Of a stretch of DNA of 64,000 nucleotides, positions 17,301-25,771 are shown piece after piece. Within the stretch, counting starts at the first letter, position 1. Each line of letters opens with the position of its first letter. The notes beneath the pieces are model-generated. The model had not been told where the DNA came from. It saw only the letters and a program-made list of their open reading frames with translations, and searched no databases. Source of the stretch: Desulfonatronospira thiodismutans ASO3-1 (GTDB lineage Bacteria > Desulfobacterota > Desulfovibrionia > Desulfovibrionales > Desulfonatronovibrionaceae); contig NZ_ACJN02000001.1 in the NCBI RefSeq assembly GCF_000174435.1, positions 171,001-235,000 of the forward strand. The letters run 5' to 3'. Position numbers and translations under genes: made by a program.

Positions 17301-19355
17301 TTAATCTGCATCCAGGATATCAAGAACTATGTTGCCCCAGTTATCCACCCTTGCCCGGGCAAAGGGCGGGACAAACACTGTAGAAGTGTACTCGGTGATC
17401 ACTGCCGGGCCTGCAAATCCATTGCCCGGCAAAAGTTCATTCCGGTCCAGGACAGGGGCGGAAATAAATCCACCTTCAAAATAGAGCTGGGTCTGTCCAT
17501 AAAAAGCCTTGTCCGAAACCTGCTCATCCCCTGGGGTAGAGGGCTGCAGGGCGGGCTTTGCAGGAGTTCCGGCGGCCCTTAGTCTCAAACTTACAACCTC
17601 CATATCCCTTCCCTGATGGATATAGCCATACTTCTGCCGGTGCAGCTCTTCAAATCCATCCCCGGGGTCCTGCCCCATACGCCAGGGCACCATTATTTCA
17701 AAAGACTGTCCCTGGTAGCGCATATCCAGGGACCTGTGCAGACTTAAGCTGTCTTCATTAAAACCCTCCTGCAGCATTTCCTCCCGGGCCTGCTCTTCCA
17801 GGGGGCCGAAGAGTTTCTGCAGGCGGCCGTGGGTAGCCTTCCCGTGTCCCAGCATCACTGTCCGGGAATAATCCCTGATGACGTCAGCCAGGACCATGCC
17901 CATGGCCGAGAGCACCCCGGGGTTGGCCGGTACAAGCACCCTGGGCATGGACAGCATGCGGGCCAGCTCTGCGCAGTGCAGCCCCCCTGCTCCGCCAAAG
18001 GATACCAGGGTGAATTCCCTGGGATCAAATCCCTTTTCCACGGAAATGACCCTTATGGCCCGTTCCATACTGGTGTCCGCCACTGACAGAACCCCCTGAG
18101 CCAGATCCATGGGCTCCAGCCCGGCCCGGCCGGAAAGTTCTTCAAAGGCCGCGTCCAGGCTTTTTCTGTCCAGGGTCATCCCCCCACCCAGAAATCTGTC
18201 CGCCTGAAGACGCCCCAGAAACAGGTGCGCATCCGTCACCGTGATCTCACTTCCACGGCCGTAACATATGGGGCCTGGGTCCGACCCGGCGCTTTCAGGC
18301 CCCACCTTCAGGGCCCCGCCGGCATCCAGCCTGGCTATGGAACCGCCCCCTGCCCCCACGGTATGAATATCCAGCATGGGCACCTTCAGGGGAAAACCTG
18401 AAAGGCAGGTTTCCGTGGAAAGGGGCAGGGCCTTGTCCATGAGGCATACATCCGTGGAAGTACCGCCCATGTCCAGGGTGATGATTTTCTCCAAGCCGGC
18501 CCTTTTTGCTGTCTCCACTGCTCCCACCACTCCCCCGGCCGGTCCCGAAAGGATGGTCCGCACGGGCTCCTGCATGGCCTGAGCCGCAGAAATACTGCCT
18601 CCGTTGGACTGCATGATACGCAGAGGAGCCGGGTGCAGCCTGTCCTGTATGCGCTGCAGATACCCGGACATCTTCGGTGCCACGTAGGCATTGACAACTG
18701 TTGTGGACAGGCGCTCAAATTCTCTGAATTCCGGGAGTATGCAGTGAGACAGGGAAACAGGTATGTTCAGGTCAGCCAGTTCCCGGTAAACCATCTGCTC
18801 ATGCTCCGGGTTGAGATAGGAAAAAAGCAAACAGACAGCCACGGACTGTACCTGCAATTCTTTGAGGCGTTTCTTGATGCTGGACAAAACCTCCAGGTCC
18901 ATGGGCTGGATTTCTTTTCCTGATGCATCCATGCGGGCGGGGAGGCCGAACCTGAGGCCTGGGGGAACCACGGTCTGTGGTCTGCGGTAAAAGAGATTGT
19001 AGAGCTGGTCCCTGTTCTGGCGACCGATTTCTATTACGTCTTCAAAGCCGGCATTGGTGATTATGGCGGTCCTGACCCCTTTTCGCTCCAGGACAGCATT
19101 GGTGGCCACGGTGGAGCCGTGCACTACCTTTACCCGGCCCAATGCCGCCCCAGGCGGCCCCACAGAGTGGGATTCAACCGGGCGGGTCCTGCCCTCAGGG
19201 GCAATGTGCTCCAGTCCCTCAAGTACAGCCCTTGAAGGATCATCCGGGGTGGACAGGGTCTTGTGCACTACCCAGGCACCGCCTAAATGATATATAAAAT
19301 CCGTAAAAGTCCCCCCGGTATCAACTCCGATAATTACTGGATCACAAGACTGCAT
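17301..19355 (-). CDS. hyuA: Hydantoinase A / 5-oxoprolinase subunit A family protein
   Basis: ATP-binding subunit of the hydantoinase/oxoprolinase family, with the sugar-kinase-like phosphate loop 'GVDTGGTFTDF' at the N-terminus, 'HGSTVATNAVLERKG', 'LSGPAGGVVGA', 'TLDMGGTSTDV' and 'SFGGAGGLHC'. It couples ATP hydrolysis to ring opening with HyuB. The start was placed at the ATG at 19355, giving 684 residues: AAAGGAAA lies about 13 bases upstream and the family motif begins within ten residues. A longer frame would run back into the end of queF. Together with hyuB it could recycle 5-oxoproline or degrade hydantoins; no transporter is next to it. Confidence 0.9.
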   Translation of the reverse strand: MQSCDPVIIGVDTGGTFTDFIYHLGGAWVVHKTLSTPDDPSRAVLEGLEHIAPEGRTRPVESHSVGPPGAALGRVKVVHGSTVATNAVLERKGVRTAIITNAGFEDVIEIGRQNRDQLYNLFYRRPQTVVPPGLRFGLPARMDASGKEIQPMDLEVLSSIKKRLKELQVQSVAVCLLFSYLNPEHEQMVYRELADLNIPVSLSHCILPEFREFERLSTTVVNAYVAPKMSGYLQRIQDRLHPAPLRIMQSNGGSISAAQAMQEPVRTILSGPAGGVVGAVETAKRAGLEKIITLDMGGTSTDVCLMDKALPLSTETCLSGFPLKVPMLDIHTVGAGGGSIARLDAGGALKVGPESAGSDPGPICYGRGSEITVTDAHLFLGRLQADRFLGGGMTLDRKSLDAAFEELSGRAGLEPMDLAQGVLSVADTSMERAIRVISVEKGFDPREFTLVSFGGAGGLHCAELARMLSMPRVLVPANPGVLSAMGMVLADVIRDYSRTVMLGHGKATHGRLQKLFGPLEEQAREEMLQEGFNEDSLSLHRSLDMRYQGQSFEIMVPWRMGQDPGDGFEELHRQKYGYIHQGRDMEVVSLRLRAAGTPAKPALQPSTPGDEQVSDKAFYGQTQLYFEGGFISAPVLDRNELLPGNGFAGPAVITEYTSTVFVPPFARARVDNWGNIVLDILDAD

Positions 19356-19446
19356 TGCGATAGAAATGTTTCCTTTGGGTATCAATTGCTGGATAAATTT
19401 TGTCTTTTTTGCAGGTGTATCCGGCAGGGCTGAAAACAGCTTGAGC

Positions 19447-19869
19447 TCAAGACGGCTGATCTTCCCGGCGGTACTGTGCGGAAACATCGATGGCTATGCC
19501 GCCCCTGGCCTTGAAGCGGCCCACAACTTTCATCTGCCTGGGGCTGCAGGCCTGAACCAGGTCATCCAGGATGCGATTGACCACAGTCTCCATAAAAGTA
19601 GGTTCCTGACGGTAGCTGAAAAGATAATATTTGAGGGATTTGGACTCGATGCACTCCTTTCCCGGCACGTATCTGAGTTCAATGGTCCCGTAGTCCGGCT
19701 GTCCTGTAACCGGGCAAAGGGAAGTGAACTCATCCGTGACCATAACCACTTCGTAGTCCCTTTCCGCAAATTTATTGGCAAAGGTCTCCAGAACTCCGGG
19801 ATCAACCCTGGAAGGATATTCGGGCCTCGTTTTACCCAGCAGAGTCAAACCGGAAGTATCATCACGCAT
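19447..19869 (-). CDS. queF: NADPH-dependent 7-cyano-7-deazaguanine reductase
   Basis: Reduces preQ0 to preQ1 in queuosine biosynthesis for tRNA modification. It is the short, unimodular type (140 residues from the chosen start). The catalytic cysteine lies in 'TSLCPVTGQPDYG' (about residue 52), the glutamate-bearing segment is 'CIESKSLKYYL', and the family signature 'GRFKARGGIAIDV' is near the end. The frame is open for 16 more codons upstream, but those codons are made of the heptamer repeat tract, so the ATG at 19869 is preferred. Other queuosine genes are not in the window. Confidence 0.93.
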   Translation of the reverse strand: MRDDTSGLTLLGKTRPEYPSRVDPGVLETFANKFAERDYEVVMVTDEFTSLCPVTGQPDYGTIELRYVPGKECIESKSLKYYLFSYRQEPTFMETVVNRILDDLVQACSPRQMKVVGRFKARGGIAIDVSAQYRREDQPS

Positions 19870-19945
19870 TTCTTTTATCCCCCAATTCTTCAATCCCTGA
19901 ACTTCCCAATTCCCCAATCCCTAAATTCCCATTCAGCATTGATCC
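19870..19945. repeat. CAATCCC-type heptamer repeats upstream of queF
   Basis: Imperfect units such as CCCAATT, CCCCAAT and CCCTAAA follow each other with a period near seven. The same type of tract is seen at 23930-23998 and 27805-27870. Confidence 0.65.
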
Positions 19946-19954
19946 TTTCTTCTC

Positions 19955-20061
19955 TCCATGCTCCATGCTCCATGCTCCATGCCCTATGCTCTATGCTCCA
20001 TGCCCTATGCTCCATGCCCTATGCCCCATGCCCCATGCCCCATGCCCCATGCTCCATGCTC
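19955..20061. repeat. Heptamer microsatellite (CCATGCY), about 15 units
   Basis: Units CCATGCT, CCATGCC and CTATGCT repeat head to tail with a period of exactly seven bases across about 107 bases. Because seven is not a multiple of three, all frames stay open and produce long but meaningless ORFs. It sits between queF and the coiled-coil gene. Confidence 0.85.
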
Positions 20062-20083
20062 CCCAATTCCCCAATCCCGAAAA

Positions 20084-20836
20084 TCAACCATATATCTCAT
20101 CCAGGACATCTTTTATCTCTTTCTTGTACCTGGAATAAATATCTTTGGCCAGGGCATCCACTTTCTGCATGGACTGACGGTCTGTGGAAAGTTCCGGATA
20201 CTTTGCCAGGCCCAGGTCATCAATGCTCAGCTCCTTGAAGCACAGATCCTGGTCAAAGTTATAAGTCAGGTCACTGCCTGCCAGCTTTCTCTTCTGGCCG
20301 CCTTCCACATCCATACTCCTGGCAAAGGCCATGACATCGTCCGGACGATTGCAGGCGTTTATCTCTCTAATGGCTGCATTGATGCTCTCGGCAAAATCCG
20401 TGACCGATTTCAGATTGGTGGTAAGCTGTTTTTTGCCCGCTACTTCCTTGTCCTCGACATATCGGCCATGGGTGTAGACGTCTATTCTCTCTGCAAGCTG
20501 CATATACAGACTGCGCACTAAGCCGAGAAACCTGCCCCTTCTGGTCCAGGCCCGTGGCAGGGCCACATCATGCTCCCAGTCTGCCGGGACCCCGGCCAGT
20601 TCACTGCTGTCCAGGCCGGTCCAGAACTCTTGGGCAGCACTGCCTCGACCAAGGACATGGTTCAGACGGGTAACAATGCCTTCAATGCCCCTGGCCTGTC
20701 TCTGCAGCTCCTCTGCCTGCTGCTGCAGAAACTCCAGGTCGTCTTCCAGTTCCCTGCGTTTCCCGAAAAAGGTCTCCGCCGCCTCTTTCAGGGTTTCATC
20801 CATGAGATTTTCTGCAAACTTGTCCATATTTTTCAT
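20084..20836 (-). CDS. Conserved hypothetical protein with N-terminal coiled coil
   Basis: A 250-residue soluble protein. Residues about 8-60 are highly charged with heptad-like leucines and glutamines ('RRELEDDLEFLQQQAEELQRQ'-type pattern), which predicts a coiled coil. The remainder is mixed helical, with 'GLVRSLYMQLAERIDVYTHGRY' in the middle and a lysine/aspartate-rich end. I do not recognise the family and no enzyme motif is visible. Transcription runs from the glnA side toward queF, with the CCATGCY microsatellite just downstream of its stop. The start may be the first or the fourth codon (both ATG). Confidence 0.65.
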   Translation of the reverse strand: MKNMDKFAENLMDETLKEAAETFFGKRRELEDDLEFLQQQAEELQRQARGIEGIVTRLNHVLGRGSAAQEFWTGLDSSELAGVPADWEHDVALPRAWTRRGRFLGLVRSLYMQLAERIDVYTHGRYVEDKEVAGKKQLTTNLKSVTDFAESINAAIREINACNRPDDVMAFARSMDVEGGQKRKLAGSDLTYNFDQDLCFKELSIDDLGLAKYPELSTDRQSMQKVDALAKDIYSRYKKEIKDVLDEIYG

Positions 20837-20949
20837 AATGTTACAGCATCCTTATAGTTCTAACTGCAACACAGACGGTTGACCGCATTAAACCTTGGAT
20901 ATATGTATTGCGCTTGCTTCAAGAACCACCTCAACCTAAAGGATAAGTT

Positions 20950-21141
20950 ATGGATTCCAGTTTCAAGGTCAAGTCCATCTGCAGCCACGGTCCTGAAAAC
21001 TACCGTATAAAGCGCACTTGAACCAGGATTTATCTCTATTGCCGGGTGTGCAATAGTTGTTTCAATTTAAACGAAGCAGCCCAGAACATCGACGACCGTA
21101 TGGAGGAAGACCTGGGCAACATACGCTGCGACAGGCTCTGA
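20950..21141 (+). CDS. Small zinc-ribbon-like ORF with an in-frame TGA (selenoprotein candidate or broken gene)
   Basis: AAAGGA (20938-20943) stands six bases before an ATG that opens a 63-codon frame containing one internal TGA at 21019-21021 and ending at TGA 21139. The product reads like a small zinc ribbon: 'SICSHGPENYRI' before the internal TGA and 'YLYCRVCNSCFNL' after it, then an acidic end. Codon 24 (TGA) follows 'IKRT'. Directly downstream a 7-bp perfect hairpin (21036-21056) begins 14 bases after the TGA, with loop CGGGTGT. This geometry agrees with bacterial SECIS rules, so selenocysteine is possible. A nonsense mutation of an Arg codon (CGA to TGA) is the simple alternative. The gene is too short and interrupted for standard gene callers. 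Confidence 0.45.
21036..21056 (+). promoter_or_regulatory. Possible SECIS-like hairpin behind the internal TGA
   Basis: CTATTGC pairs perfectly with GCAATAG around a 7-base loop CGGGTGT. The loop starts 21 bases after the TGA, inside the usual 16-37 base range, and has a G among its first two bases plus a GGGU run. Short hairpins also arise by chance. Confidence 0.35.
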
Positions 21142-21264
21142 TTCAAAACTTTTGTCGCAAAAAGAACAGGCAATAAATGTGCTGGGATAACCACCAGAAA
21201 ACATCTTGCATCTGCCCAACCTGATTTACATGAGTTGTTGTCCGCCCTGACGCGACTGACGGAT

Positions 21265-22611
21265 TTAAAGAAGCGGCAGGTACTTTTTCAGCTCATACTC
21301 AGTCACCTGTATGCGGTAGTTATTCCATTCGATTTTCTTGTTGGCGATGAAATTGTTGAATATGTGCTCGCCCAGGGCCTGCCTGACCACTGCGCTTTTT
21401 TCCAGAACCTCCACCGCCTCGAAAAGGCTTCCGGGCAGGCTGGGGATGTTGTGCTTCTTTCTTTCTTCCTCGTTCATCTCAAAGATATCTTCTTCCACCG
21501 CCTCGGGCAGGGGATACTTCTTTTCCATACCCTTGAGCCCCGAGGCCAGCATGCAGGCGAAGGCCAGGTAAGGATTGCAGGCCGGGTCCGGAGATCTGAG
21601 CTCCACCCGGGTGGCCTTTTCCTTGCCCGGCTTGTACATGGGTACCCGCACCAGGGATGAGCGGTTACGCCTGGCCCAGGCCACGTAAACAGGAGCCTCA
21701 TATCCCGGCACCAGCCTCTTGTAGGAATTGACCCACTGATTGCACACAGCTGTTATCTCGTTGGCATGCTCCAGAAGACCGCTGATGTAATTTCTGCATT
21801 CCTTGCTCAGATTGTCCGGGGCATCAGGATCGTAAAACACGTTTCTGCCATTCTTGAAAAGGGACTGGTGCACATGCATGCCGCTGCCGTTTTCCCCGAA
21901 AAGGGGCTTGGGCATAAAGGTGGCGTAGCAGCCGTGACGTCTGGCCACTTCCTTGGCGATGACCCGGTAGGTGACCGCGGTATCAGCCATCTTCAGAGCT
22001 TCCTGGTAGCGCAGATCGATCTCGTGCTGGCTGGGGGCCACCTCGTGGTGACTGTACTCTACAACAATGCCCATGTTTATCAGGGCATTTATGATATCCC
22101 TGCGGATGTCATTGGCCAGGTCCAGAGGCGGTGCATCAAAGTAGCCACCGAAGTCCAGGGTCTTGGGCTCCCTGGAGCTCTCAAAAAGAAAGAATTCCAG
22201 TTCCGGGCCTACGTAAAAGCTGTACCCGTCTTCAGCAGCTTTACCCAGGATCCTCTTGAGGACGTACCTGCTGTCGCCTTCATAGGGGCTGCCGTCGGGG
22301 TTCTTTATGTCGCAGAACATGCGGGCCACAGGTCGTTCCATGGGACGCCAGGAAACAATCTGAAAAGTTGTCGGATCTGGATAAGCCAGCATGTCGCTTT
22401 CATGGATCCTGGAGAACCCCTCGATGGAAGAGCCGTCAAAACCCATACCTTCTTCAAAGGCCTCATCCAGCTCGCTGGGGGTAACCTGAAAACTTTTGAG
22501 ATTGCCCAGAACATCCACGAACCAGAACTGCACAAAACTGATGTCGTGTTCTTTAACCGCCCTGGTAACATCATCTGCATTTCGACAATCAAACACCACC
22601 GGCTTTTGCAT
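21265..22611 (-). CDS. glnA: Glutamine synthetase, type I (alpha subtype)
   Basis: Makes glutamine from glutamate, ammonia and ATP, the main entry point for ammonium. The 448-residue length, 'GFDGSSIEGF' near residue 54, 'GPELEFFLF' near 134, 'ENGSGMHVHQS' near 250 and the C-terminal 'RVELRSPDPACNPYLAFA' all fit GSI. The sequence lacks the 25-residue insert and the adenylylation-site Tyr motif of the GSI-beta enzymes, so it is more like the alpha type of Firmicutes and archaea, which is controlled by feedback rather than by adenylylation. It is transcribed on the minus strand as a probable single gene. Confidence 0.96.
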   Translation of the reverse strand: MQKPVVFDCRNADDVTRAVKEHDISFVQFWFVDVLGNLKSFQVTPSELDEAFEEGMGFDGSSIEGFSRIHESDMLAYPDPTTFQIVSWRPMERPVARMFCDIKNPDGSPYEGDSRYVLKRILGKAAEDGYSFYVGPELEFFLFESSREPKTLDFGGYFDAPPLDLANDIRRDIINALINMGIVVEYSHHEVAPSQHEIDLRYQEALKMADTAVTYRVIAKEVARRHGCYATFMPKPLFGENGSGMHVHQSLFKNGRNVFYDPDAPDNLSKECRNYISGLLEHANEITAVCNQWVNSYKRLVPGYEAPVYVAWARRNRSSLVRVPMYKPGKEKATRVELRSPDPACNPYLAFACMLASGLKGMEKKYPLPEAVEEDIFEMNEEERKKHNIPSLPGSLFEAVEVLEKSAVVRQALGEHIFNNFIANKKIEWNNYRIQVTEYELKKYLPLL

Positions 22612-22675
22612 GCATAACCTCCAGAACTTGAGAGTTAAAAGTTGTCAGTTAATTGTTGATATTTGAAAAACCCGC

Positions 22676-22993
22676 CTACTCCCCGGTGACATCCCTTACC
22701 CAGCTCATGGCAGAAGCCACAGTGGGAAAACCCGTGGTGGAAGTCAGCACTATCAGGGTCTGGCGAAGCTCCTCCGGGGTGGCCCCGGCCTTAAGAGCCC
22801 TGCGGGCATGACTGTGTACCGCGCCTTCAAGCTTCAGGGCTGCTGCAGCAGACAACTGAATAAGTTCAACACTTTTTTCATCCAAAGGTCCCTCCTGGCG
22901 TACGGCATTACCCAGCTCTGCCACGGCCTTGATAAATCCGGGATGCTGTTCCTGCATCATCTGATAATTTTTAGGCAACTGATCTTTACTCAT
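22676..22993 (-). CDS. Carboxymuconolactone decarboxylase (CMD/AhpD-like) family protein
   Basis: A small all-helical protein (105 residues) with the CMD fold pattern: 'EKSVELIQLSAAAALKLEGAVHSHARRALKAGATPEELRQTL'-like helices, quoted only in outline, with the family's 'H..RA...GAT.EE' core near residues 60-75. In AhpD-type peroxidase partners the same core carries CxxC; here both cysteines are missing (the positions read 'EGAVHSH'), so it is not an AhpD-like thiol reductase. Such cysteine-free members are common and mostly uncharacterised. It lies between glnA and trpA on the same strand. Confidence 0.75.
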   Translation of the reverse strand: MSKDQLPKNYQMMQEQHPGFIKAVAELGNAVRQEGPLDEKSVELIQLSAAAALKLEGAVHSHARRALKAGATPEELRQTLIVLTSTTGFPTVASAMSWVRDVTGE

Positions 22994-23090
22994 GACTTTT
23001 CTCCGTTTTTAAGTTGTATGATGTAACTTACTGCAACTATGCAGCATACTTTGTCTTTGCTCTTACTCTCTGACTAAACGCCCCAAGCAC

Positions 23091-23858
23091 CTACCATCCA
23101 GCCATAAACTCCCGGGGGCTTTTGCCCTCATCCAGATGATTGATCAGGGCGCTGCCGAAAACCACGGCATCCACGTGTTCCTCAATGGATTCCAACTGAT
23201 CCTTGGAACTGATGCCGAAGCCCAGGGCCACAGGACATTCAAAAGTGTCCTGCACCTGACGCAGCTTATCACCCAGAACCTGCATTGAACCGGACTTTGT
23301 CCCGGTAATACCCATAACAGACACCACGTAGACAAAAGCCGGACACAGTCTGGCGTATTCCTGAAGCCTCTCTATTGATGTATTCAGCCCCACCAGGGGT
23401 ATGTAGGCCAGGTTGTTTTCTTCCAGAACTTCCTTGTAAGGCCTTGCTTCCTCCAGAATCAGATCCGGTATAATCAGCCCGCTCACCCCGGCTTCTTTGC
23501 AGGCACCAGACAGCCTTTCGACTCCGTACTGCAGAAAAGGATTAAAGTATCCCATGAAAACCAGCCCGGCCTGAATGTCTTTTCTATGCCTGGCCAGACC
23601 TTCGAAAATCCAGTCCAGGTTCACCCCCTGCTCCAGGCAACGGATGGAGGCCTTTTCAACCACCGGACCGTCTGCCACAGGATCTGAAAAAGGCACTCCT
23701 ATTTCTATGACATCCGCGCCCTGATCGTCCAGTTCCAGAATCACATCCCAGAACCTTTCCCTGCTGGGAAAACCGGCCGGCACAAACGGTATCAGGGCCT
23801 TTCGACCACTGTCCACAGCCCCCTGTATCTTTCTGGTCAATATATTGTCATGATGCAT
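23091..23858 (-). CDS. trpA: Tryptophan synthase alpha subunit
   Basis: Cleaves indole-3-glycerol phosphate to indole and glyceraldehyde 3-phosphate, passing indole to TrpB through the intersubunit tunnel. The family motif 'DVIEIGVPFSDPVADGPVV' near residue 50 includes the catalytic Glu and Asp, and 'GISSKDQLESI' is the late phosphate-binding segment. At 255 residues it is slightly short but complete. It is the last gene of the aromatic operon and is separated from trpB by 123 bases that include a CAATCCC-type repeat tract. Confidence 0.95.
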   Translation of the reverse strand: MHHDNILTRKIQGAVDSGRKALIPFVPAGFPSRERFWDVILELDDQGADVIEIGVPFSDPVADGPVVEKASIRCLEQGVNLDWIFEGLARHRKDIQAGLVFMGYFNPFLQYGVERLSGACKEAGVSGLIIPDLILEEARPYKEVLEENNLAYIPLVGLNTSIERLQEYARLCPAFVYVVSVMGITGTKSGSMQVLGDKLRQVQDTFECPVALGFGISSKDQLESIEEHVDAVVFGSALINHLDEGKSPREFMAGW

Positions 23859-23929
23859 TGTACTACTTCCTCGTAATTAGGTTCCTACACCTGAAAAACT
23901 GTCCTGCAGCGTTCTTCCGCCTTCAGCAC

Positions 23930-23998
23930 TTCTTCAATTCCTGAATTCCTAAATTCCTCAATCCCTCAATCCCCAAATCCCTTATATCCCTGAATCCC
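23930..23998. repeat. CAATCCC-type heptamer tract between trpB and trpA
   Basis: Units such as TTCCTGAA, TTCCTAAA, CCCTCAAT and CCCCAAAT repeat with a period close to seven and run into the last codons of trpB. Confidence 0.6.
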
Positions 23999-25148
23999 TG
24001 ACAATATCCAGATCCTTGTCCCCTCTTCCCGAAAGGTTGATCAGGACCTTGCTGCCCTGCTTGATGGACTCTTTGTTTTCCACTGCCCAGGCCACGGCGT
24101 GGGCGCTTTCCAGGGCCGGGATGATGCCTTCCTTGCGGGACAGAAGATTAAAAGCCTTCAGGGCCTCGCGGTCATGAATAACTTCGTACCTGGCCCTGCT
24201 GCTGTCCTTTAAAAAGGAGTGCTCCGGTCCTACCCCGGGATAATCCAGCCCGGGAGCCACGGAGTGCGAGGGCAGGATCTGGCCCTCTGTGCTTTGCAGC
24301 AGAAAAGTATGCGTGCCGTGCAGCACCCCGGGGGTACCCCTGGAAATCGTTGCGGAGTGATAATCCTCAGGACCACCCCTGCCCCCGGCTTCCACGCCCA
24401 CCAGCTCTACCTGCCGGTCTTCCACAAAAGGGTGAAACATGCCGATGGCGTTGGACCCGCCGCCCACACAGGCCACAACAGTATCCGGCAGGTTTCCGGT
24501 CTGCTCCAGCATCTGCTGCCTAGATTCCCGGCCGATTACTGACTGCAGCTTACGCACCAGCAGCGGAAAAGGATGCGGACCCACAGCAGAGCCCAGGCAG
24601 TAGTGTGTATCCGACTGATGCGCTATCCAGTACCGAAGGGCCGCGTTGATGGCGTCCTTGAGGGTCCTGGTGCCGCTTTCCACGGGCTCCACTTTGGCCC
24701 CCATGAGCTCCATGCGGTGCACGTTGATGCTCTGGCGCTGTACATCCAAGGCACCCATGAAGACTATGCAGTCCAGACCCAGCATGGCCGCTGCCGTAGC
24801 TGTGGCCACCCCGTGCTGTCCGGCCCCGGTCTCCGCCAGCAGGCACCTCTTGCCCATATGCCTGGCCAGCAGGGCCTGTCCCACGGTGTTGTTGATCTTG
24901 TGCGCCCCGGTATGGGCCAGATCCTCTCTTTTCAGATACACATCAAAGCCCAGCTCCCCTGAGAGGTTGCGGCAGGGATAAAGAGGCGTGGGGCGTCCCA
25001 CGAATTCCCGGCCCACCCGGTCCATATCCTTTACAAAGGCCTCACTGGGCAGAATATTGTCCACAGCCTCCTCCAGTTCCGCCAGGGGCGGCACCAGCAG
25101 TTCCGGAACAAATCTGCCGCCGAAAGCACCGAAATAACCCTTTCTCAT
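23982..25148 (-). CDS. trpB: Tryptophan synthase beta subunit
   Basis: PLP enzyme that joins indole to serine to make tryptophan. The PLP lysine is in 'HTGAHKINN' (near residue 83), the catalytic-Glu region is 'AETGAGQHGVATA', and the phosphate-binding loop is 'CVGGGSNAIG' near 230. The 388-residue length is typical for the TrpB1 type that pairs with TrpA. Its ATG overlaps the trpF stop (4-base overlap), which suggests coupled translation. Confidence 0.97.
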   Translation of the reverse strand: MRKGYFGAFGGRFVPELLVPPLAELEEAVDNILPSEAFVKDMDRVGREFVGRPTPLYPCRNLSGELGFDVYLKREDLAHTGAHKINNTVGQALLARHMGKRCLLAETGAGQHGVATATAAAMLGLDCIVFMGALDVQRQSINVHRMELMGAKVEPVESGTRTLKDAINAALRYWIAHQSDTHYCLGSAVGPHPFPLLVRKLQSVIGRESRQQMLEQTGNLPDTVVACVGGGSNAIGMFHPFVEDRQVELVGVEAGGRGGPEDYHSATISRGTPGVLHGTHTFLLQSTEGQILPSHSVAPGLDYPGVGPEHSFLKDSSRARYEVIHDREALKAFNLLSRKEGIIPALESAHAVAWAVENKESIKQGSKVLINLSGRGDKDLDIVRDSGI

Positions 25149-25771
25149 TTTATTCCTCGCAATTTATTGACTGCTTTTTTTATCTTTTCATGATCTTTCT
25201 CACCCGGGGCTTTTTCTACACCGGAATTGAGATCAACGCCTGCGGCCTGTGTCTTGAGCACCGGGTCCAGATTGTCCGGCCCAAGCCCCCCGGCCATAAG
25301 AAACGGCACAGGACTATTTACTCCCTCAAGCCAGCTGCAGGCTATACTCCGGCCATGCCCCCCCATGCTCCGACCTGCGTCCAGCAGGAAATACCTGCAG
25401 GCCTTGGTGAATTTCTGAAGTTCTTCCTCAAAAGCACTGCTGCTCTGGAAGCGTTCCGGCCAGAAAGTCCTGATGACCATGTCCGCTCCAAGCTCACGGC
25501 AAAAACCAGGATCCTGTCCGCCATGCAGCTGCACCATATCCAGCCCGGCCCTGCTGGTTGCATCCAGCACTTCCCGGACTGTTGCATCTACAAATACTCC
25601 CACCCGGAGCTCATTTTCTTTGCTCCACTCCCCGACTTTTTCAGGGGATACGTACCTGGGACTGCCGGGATGAAAGATAAAGCCGGTAAAATCTATCCTT
25701 AGTTCCTGACAGAGCCTGAGATCCTCTGGATCAGTCAGCCCGCAGATTTTGATTTTGAACTCCCGGTTCAT
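25145..25771 (-). CDS. trpF: Phosphoribosylanthranilate isomerase
   Basis: Amadori rearrangement of phosphoribosylanthranilate to CdRP, the third trp step. 'KIKICGLTDPEDL' at the N-terminus holds the catalytic Cys, 'VQLHGGQDP' and the late 'GGLGPDNL' and 'GVDLNSGVE' (catalytic Asp) are family hallmarks. The 208-residue TIM barrel is a separate gene here, not fused to trpC as in E. coli. It overlaps both neighbours by four bases (trpC stop and trpB start). Confidence 0.95.
   Translation of the reverse strand: MNREFKIKICGLTDPEDLRLCQELRIDFTGFIFHPGSPRYVSPEKVGEWSKENELRVGVFVDATVREVLDATSRAGLDMVQLHGGQDPGFCRELGADMVIRTFWPERFQSSSAFEEELQKFTKACRYFLLDAGRSMGGHGRSIACSWLEGVNSPVPFLMAGGLGPDNLDPVLKTQAAGVDLNSGVEKAPGEKDHEKIKKAVNKLRGIK

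Noticed and set aside
19955..20061. Possible CRISPR array
   Set aside because: Units are 7 bases long with no spacers; it is a microsatellite.
19366..20521. Long open frames across the queF 5' region and the CCATGCY tract on the plus strand
   Set aside because: They are antisense to queF and hyuA and run through a 7-base repeat that stays open in every frame; the products are repetitive and without RBS.
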